From: Methylobacterium pseudosasicola
GTDB taxonomy: Bacteria > Pseudomonadota > Alphaproteobacteria > Rhizobiales > Beijerinckiaceae
Assembly (NCBI RefSeq): GCF_900114535.1
Contig: NZ_FOTK01000046.1
Coordinates: forward strand, 1 to 35,524
Direction: 5' to 3'
Length of the DNA: 35,524 nucleotides
A program made the translations under genes and the position numbers. Within the stretch, counting starts at the first letter, position 1, and every line of letters starts with the position of its first letter. This document shows, in pieces, positions 32,628 to 35,524 of this stretch. The notes under the pieces were generated by a model that was not told where the DNA came from, ran no database searches, and saw only the letters and a program-made list of their open reading frames with translations.

Positions 32628-34142
32628 TCAAGGCAGGCGCGAAATCGACCCTCCCGGCGCGCTCGCCGCCAAAGCCGGTATCGGTTCGGCCGCGCCGTCA
32701 CCCGCCGCTGCCGCGACACCCGGCGCCTGTGCGGGGAAGGCCAGTTCCACCCGCAATCCGGGCCCGTTGTCGGAGAGCCGCAACGTCCCCCGATGCAGCC
32801 GGACCACCGCGTTGACCAGGCTGAGACCGAGCCCGAAACCTGGGCGCGAGCGCGCATCCTCCAGCCGGACGAACCGCCCGAGCACCCGGGCCCGCTCGGC
32901 CTCCGGGATGCCTGGCCCGTGATCGGTCACGGTGAGATGGACCGTCTCGCCGGAGCGCCCCGCCTCCACGGTGACCCGCGCCTCGGCTCCCCCAGCCCCG
33001 TATTTCAGGGCGTTGTCGATCAGGTTGGCCAGAGCCTGCCCGATCAGCTCGCGATTGCCCGCGATGATCAGCCCGTCGCCGGCACGCACGTCGAGCTCCA
33101 GGCCCTGATCCTCGGCCAAAGCCTCGTAGAGCTCCCCCACCTCCCGGACCGCCGCGCCGAGATCCACCGGCGCCAGGATTTCCCGGGCATTACCGGCTTC
33201 GAGCCGGGCGATCATCAAGAGGGCGTTGAACACCCGGATCAGCCCGTCGCTCTCCTCGATCACCGCCTCAAGGGCGGCGCGCAATTCCTCGGGCGAGGCG
33301 GCTTTGCGCAGGGCCTCGTCGGCCCGGTTGCGAAGGCGAGTAAGCGGCGTCTTCAGGTCGTGGGCGATATTGTCGGAGACCTCGCGCATGCCGCGCATCA
33401 ATTCGCCGATCCGCTCCAGCATCAGGTTGAGGCTGGCGGCCAGGCGGTCCAGCTCGTCGCCGTTCCCCGCCACGTAGAGCCGGCCGTCGAGGTCGCCCGC
33501 CATGATTGCCCGGGTGGTCTGGGTCATGGCGTCGACCCGGCGCAGGACCCGGCTCGCCGCCAGCCAGCCGCCGATCACCCCGAGCAGCACCACGGCGGCG
33601 AGCGACGTGCCGAAGGCCCGGCCGATTACGGCCCGCAGCCGGTCGCGCTCCTCCGTGTCGCGCCCGACCAGGAGCCGGAACCCGCCCGGCAGGGTGAAGA
33701 CCCGCACGATCGCCCGATGGGGATCGGTATCGGAATCGCTCCGGCCGTAGCGAGTCTCGCTCTGGCCCGGACTGGCCAGCACGGAAGCTGGGACATAGCC
33801 GACATTGCCGACCACGTGCTCACCGCTCGCCGTGGTCACCAGGTAGAGCGAGGCGCCGGGCTCCCGGGAGCGGCGCTCGACCACGGTAATCAGTCGGCGC
33901 AGGCCGCCGGCATTGTACTGCTCGGACAGGCCGTTGATCTCGGCATCGATGGTCGAGACGATCTGGTCGTCCAGCACCGCCCGGGCGTTCCAGGCGACGT
34001 AGCCCAGCGCCAGGAAGGCGCAGAGCGCGAAGATCGCCAGATAGGCGATCGACAGCTTGAACGCCGTGGTCCGGAACAGCTTCTGGACGCGCGCCCCAAT
34101 GGTCTCGCGCGGGATCGGCTCGACCGAAACGCCCGTGCTCAC
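32628..34142 (-). CDS. Two-component sensor histidine kinase
   Basis: 504 residues, starting at GTG 34142 in a GTGA overlap with the response-regulator stop codon. Order: TM1 (~28-50), periplasmic domain (~55-175), TM2 (~176-197), HAMP (DAMTQTTRAIMAGDLDGRL), HisKA with His261 (SDNIAHDLKTPLTRL), and HATPase_c with ANLIDNALKYG (N box), DHGPGIP and GFGLGLSLV. The periplasmic part is short and not like known binding folds I can name. It ends in an Ala/Pro-rich tail of ~30 residues. The pair probably senses an envelope signal, which is not identified. Confidence 0.93.
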   Translation of the reverse strand: MSTGVSVEPIPRETIGARVQKLFRTTAFKLSIAYLAIFALCAFLALGYVAWNARAVLDDQIVSTIDAEINGLSEQYNAGGLRRLITVVERRSREPGASLYLVTTASGEHVVGNVGYVPASVLASPGQSETRYGRSDSDTDPHRAIVRVFTLPGGFRLLVGRDTEERDRLRAVIGRAFGTSLAAVVLLGVIGGWLAASRVLRRVDAMTQTTRAIMAGDLDGRLYVAGNGDELDRLAASLNLMLERIGELMRGMREVSDNIAHDLKTPLTRLRNRADEALRKAASPEELRAALEAVIEESDGLIRVFNALLMIARLEAGNAREILAPVDLGAAVREVGELYEALAEDQGLELDVRAGDGLIIAGNRELIGQALANLIDNALKYGAGGAEARVTVEAGRSGETVHLTVTDHGPGIPEAERARVLGRFVRLEDARSRPGFGLGLSLVNAVVRLHRGTLRLSDNGPGLRVELAFPAQAPGVAAAAGDGAAEPIPALAASAPGGSISRLP

Positions 34143-34834
34143 CCGGTGCTGCCCTCATCGAAGCGCAGCACGTAGCCGGCCCCCCGAACGGTATGAATGA
34201 TCGGCGACGCGAAACCCTTGTCGAGCTTGCCGCGCAGGCGCGAGACATGGACGTCGATGACGTTGGTCTGCGGATCGAAATGGTAGTCCCAGACATGCTC
34301 GAGCAGCATCGTCCGGGTCACCACCTGCCCGGCATGCCGCATTAGGTATTCGAGCAGGCGGAATTCCCGCGGCTGCAGCATGATCTCCCGGCCGGCCCGG
34401 GTGACCCGGTGGGATAGCCGGTCGAGTTCGAGGTCGCCGACCCGGTAGCGGGTCTCCTCCGCGGCGCCCGAGCCGGCCTGCCGCCGAGCCAGGGCTTCCG
34501 TGCGGGCGAGGAGTTCGGAGAAGGCGTAGGGTTTCGGCAGGTAATCGTCGCCGCCGGCGCGCAGGCCCTTCACCCGGTCATCGACCTGGCCCAGCGCGGA
34601 CAGGATCAGCACCGGCGTCGTGACCGCCTGCTCGCGCAGGGACCGGATCAGCGACAGCCCGTCGAGCTTCGGCAGCATCCGGTCGACGATCAGCACGTCG
34701 TAGGCGCCCTCGCGGGCGAGCGCGTAGCCGTCCAAGCCATCATGGGCGCTGTCGGCGACGTGCCCGGTCTCGCGGAACGCCTTGACGAGATAGGCGGCCG
34801 CCTCCCGGTCGTCCTCGATGATGAGCAGTCGCAT
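34139..34834 (-). CDS. OmpR/PhoB-family response regulator
   Basis: 231 residues. Receiver domain: acidic pocket EDD (7-9), phospho-acceptor Asp51 (LIVDRMLP), conserved Lys101 (YLPKPY). The C-terminal winged helix of OmpR/PhoB type has EFRLLEYLMRHAGQVVTR and DVHVSRLRGKLDKG. It controls transcription with the kinase that overlaps its stop codon. The start is ATG 34834, the normal first residue of the family (MRLLIIEDD). A Met 20 codons upstream (34894) has a good GGGAG ribosome site and would add a non-conserved leader. Confidence 0.93.
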   Translation of the reverse strand: MRLLIIEDDREAAAYLVKAFRETGHVADSAHDGLDGYALAREGAYDVLIVDRMLPKLDGLSLIRSLREQAVTTPVLILSALGQVDDRVKGLRAGGDDYLPKPYAFSELLARTEALARRQAGSGAAEETRYRVGDLELDRLSHRVTRAGREIMLQPREFRLLEYLMRHAGQVVTRTMLLEHVWDYHFDPQTNVIDVHVSRLRGKLDKGFASPIIHTVRGAGYVLRFDEGSTG

Positions 34835-35105
34835 GGACCCAGTCCATAGCGCGGCTCGGGAAACGGGGGAACGCTGCTCTGTCACTACGGCCATCCCCGA
34901 CTCCCCTCCCCTCTCGGATGGACGAGCGGGCCGAGCCCGGGGGGGCGGAACCCGGCCCGCTCCGAAGCCGGGGACCTCGGAGGGCACGAGGTCGGATGCG
35001 GGCTCCGGCCGCGCGAGCGGCCAGGAGACTGTGCCGCCATCCGAATTACCGGACACTCGCGCCAGGATGACTTCGCGGTAAGGAAGCCGGGACACAGCCA
35101 ACGGC
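34835..35105. other. Upstream region of the response regulator, after the rRNA operon
   Basis: 270 bases, very GC-rich, between the rRNA terminator and the regulator start. It should hold the promoter of the two-component pair, but I could not identify one. Several GC inverted repeats are present without clear meaning. Confidence 0.4.
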
Positions 35106-35151
35106 AAAAACGCGAACAGGCCGCCCTGGTGAGAGGCGGCCTGTTCGCGTT
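35106..35151 (-). terminator. Rho-independent terminator of the rRNA operon
   Basis: A perfect 17-bp stem (35109-35125 with 35135-35151) encloses a 9-base loop. On the minus strand it is followed by TTTTT (35106-35110). It lies about 40 bases past the 5S gene and ends the operon. Confidence 0.9.
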
Positions 35152-35190
35152 CTGTGATCGTGTGTGAGGGAATGTGTATTGCGATGTGCG

Positions 35191-35309
35191 GGTCTGGCGG
35201 CGACCGACTCTCCCGTGCCTTGAGACACAGTACCATGGGCGCTGGCGTGTTTAACGGCCGAGTTCGAGATGGGATCGGGTTCTGGGCACGCCGCTCAAGC
35301 CACCAGACC
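35191..35309 (-). rRNA. rrf: 5S ribosomal RNA
   Basis: The minus strand reads GGTCTGGTGGC at the 5' end, then CCCGATCCCATCTCGAACTC, the conserved loop B/helix III region, and GGTACTGTGTCTCAAGGCAC, ending GCCGCCAGACC. The ends pair as helix I (GGTCTGG with CCAGACC). Flanking GCGATG.../...CATCGC bases also pair, as for a processing stem. The exact ends are uncertain by 1-3 bases. Confidence 0.95.
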
Positions 35310-35446
35310 GGCGCATCGCAATGCGTTTCGGACTTGGCCGCGCAGGGTGCTGCGACGGCGGGGTCCGGTTCGGCAAGCATGTGGCAGCGTCTGCTGCTGG
35401 TCTTCGTGTGACCGTATCGTGTGTCACGGACACGGATCACGGGAGC

Positions 35447-35524
35447 GATCAAGTCAATCGGGCGATTAGTACCGGTCGGCTCAACGCGTCACCGCGCTTG
35501 CACCCCCGGCCTATCGACGTGGTC
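35447..35524 (-). rRNA. rrl: 23S ribosomal RNA, 3' end (partial)
   Basis: The minus strand ends with GACGCGTTGAGCCGACCGGT followed by ACTAATCGCCCGATTGACTTGATC, the conserved 3' end of alphaproteobacterial 23S rRNA. The rest of the gene is outside the window. A spacer of ~137 bases without a tRNA separates it from the 5S gene. Confidence 0.93.

Noticed and set aside
35310..35446. tRNA gene in the 23S-5S spacer or after 5S
   Set aside because: No cloverleaf or CCA-end pattern seen in the spacer or up to the terminator.

Overview
The window is a GC-rich, densely packed stretch of chromosome from an alphaproteobacterium, most likely Methylobacterium or a close relative (Hyphomicrobiales). This rests on the bacterial hopanoid cluster, a MeaB GTPase, a PHB-type 3-hydroxybutyrate dehydrogenase, alphaproteobacterial palindromic repeats and the 5S/23S rRNA sequence. 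The genus is inferred, since no search was run. I see no prophage, insertion sequence, CRISPR array or tRNA. The content is mostly housekeeping, with a few little-known small genes.

Left part (1-3.6 kb): the 3' end of valS; a small exported-protein gene on the minus strand that looks broken by a frameshift in an A8 run and by an in-frame stop; and a Do/HtrA periplasmic protease with a textbook terminator. Two palindromic repeat families lie in the gaps.

Hopanoid block (3.6-12.8 kb, all minus strand): dxs, hpnA, hpnC, hpnD, hpnE, shc, hpnG in transcription order. The genes from hpnA to shc overlap or nearly abut (ATGA, GTGA and TGATG junctions). Dxs supplies isoprenoid precursors, HpnD, HpnC and HpnE make squalene, Shc cyclises it, and HpnG (with HpnH, not in this window) makes the ribosyl side chain. 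HpnA is a cluster-associated epimerase.

Middle (12.9-19.1 kb): a small cysteine-containing secreted protein translationally coupled to a secreted DNA/RNA non-specific nuclease, then a 97-residue protein of unknown role and ettA. Next come a nucleotide-sugar epimerase/reductase homologue lacking the usual catalytic tyrosine, an OpgC-like membrane acyltransferase and a 53-residue DUF2256 protein.

Molybdenum block (19.1-21.7 kb, minus strand): a split XdhC pair, a molybdopterin-binding protein and a MocA-like nucleotidyltransferase, all with overlapping ends. No molybdoenzyme is in view. A divergent EnvZ-like kinase without an adjacent regulator follows.

Right part (23.3-35.5 kb): two small unknown genes between two copies of a bipartite palindromic repeat, a class I aminotransferase, a secreted esterase, a TerB/DUF533-type protein, an acidic-tailed protein, a transglutaminase-fold protein, a Tat/lipoprotein alpha/beta hydrolase, meaB, a CsbD protein with a membrane anchor, 3-hydroxybutyrate dehydrogenase, and an OmpR-type response regulator with its kinase. 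The window ends in the 3' end of an rRNA operon on the minus strand (23S end, 5S, strong terminator).

The observations most worth following are the broken or recoded secreted gene at 1109-1485, the coupled Cys-protein/nuclease pair at 12960-14110, and the bipartite repeat that begins on the TAG stop codon of both genes it follows.
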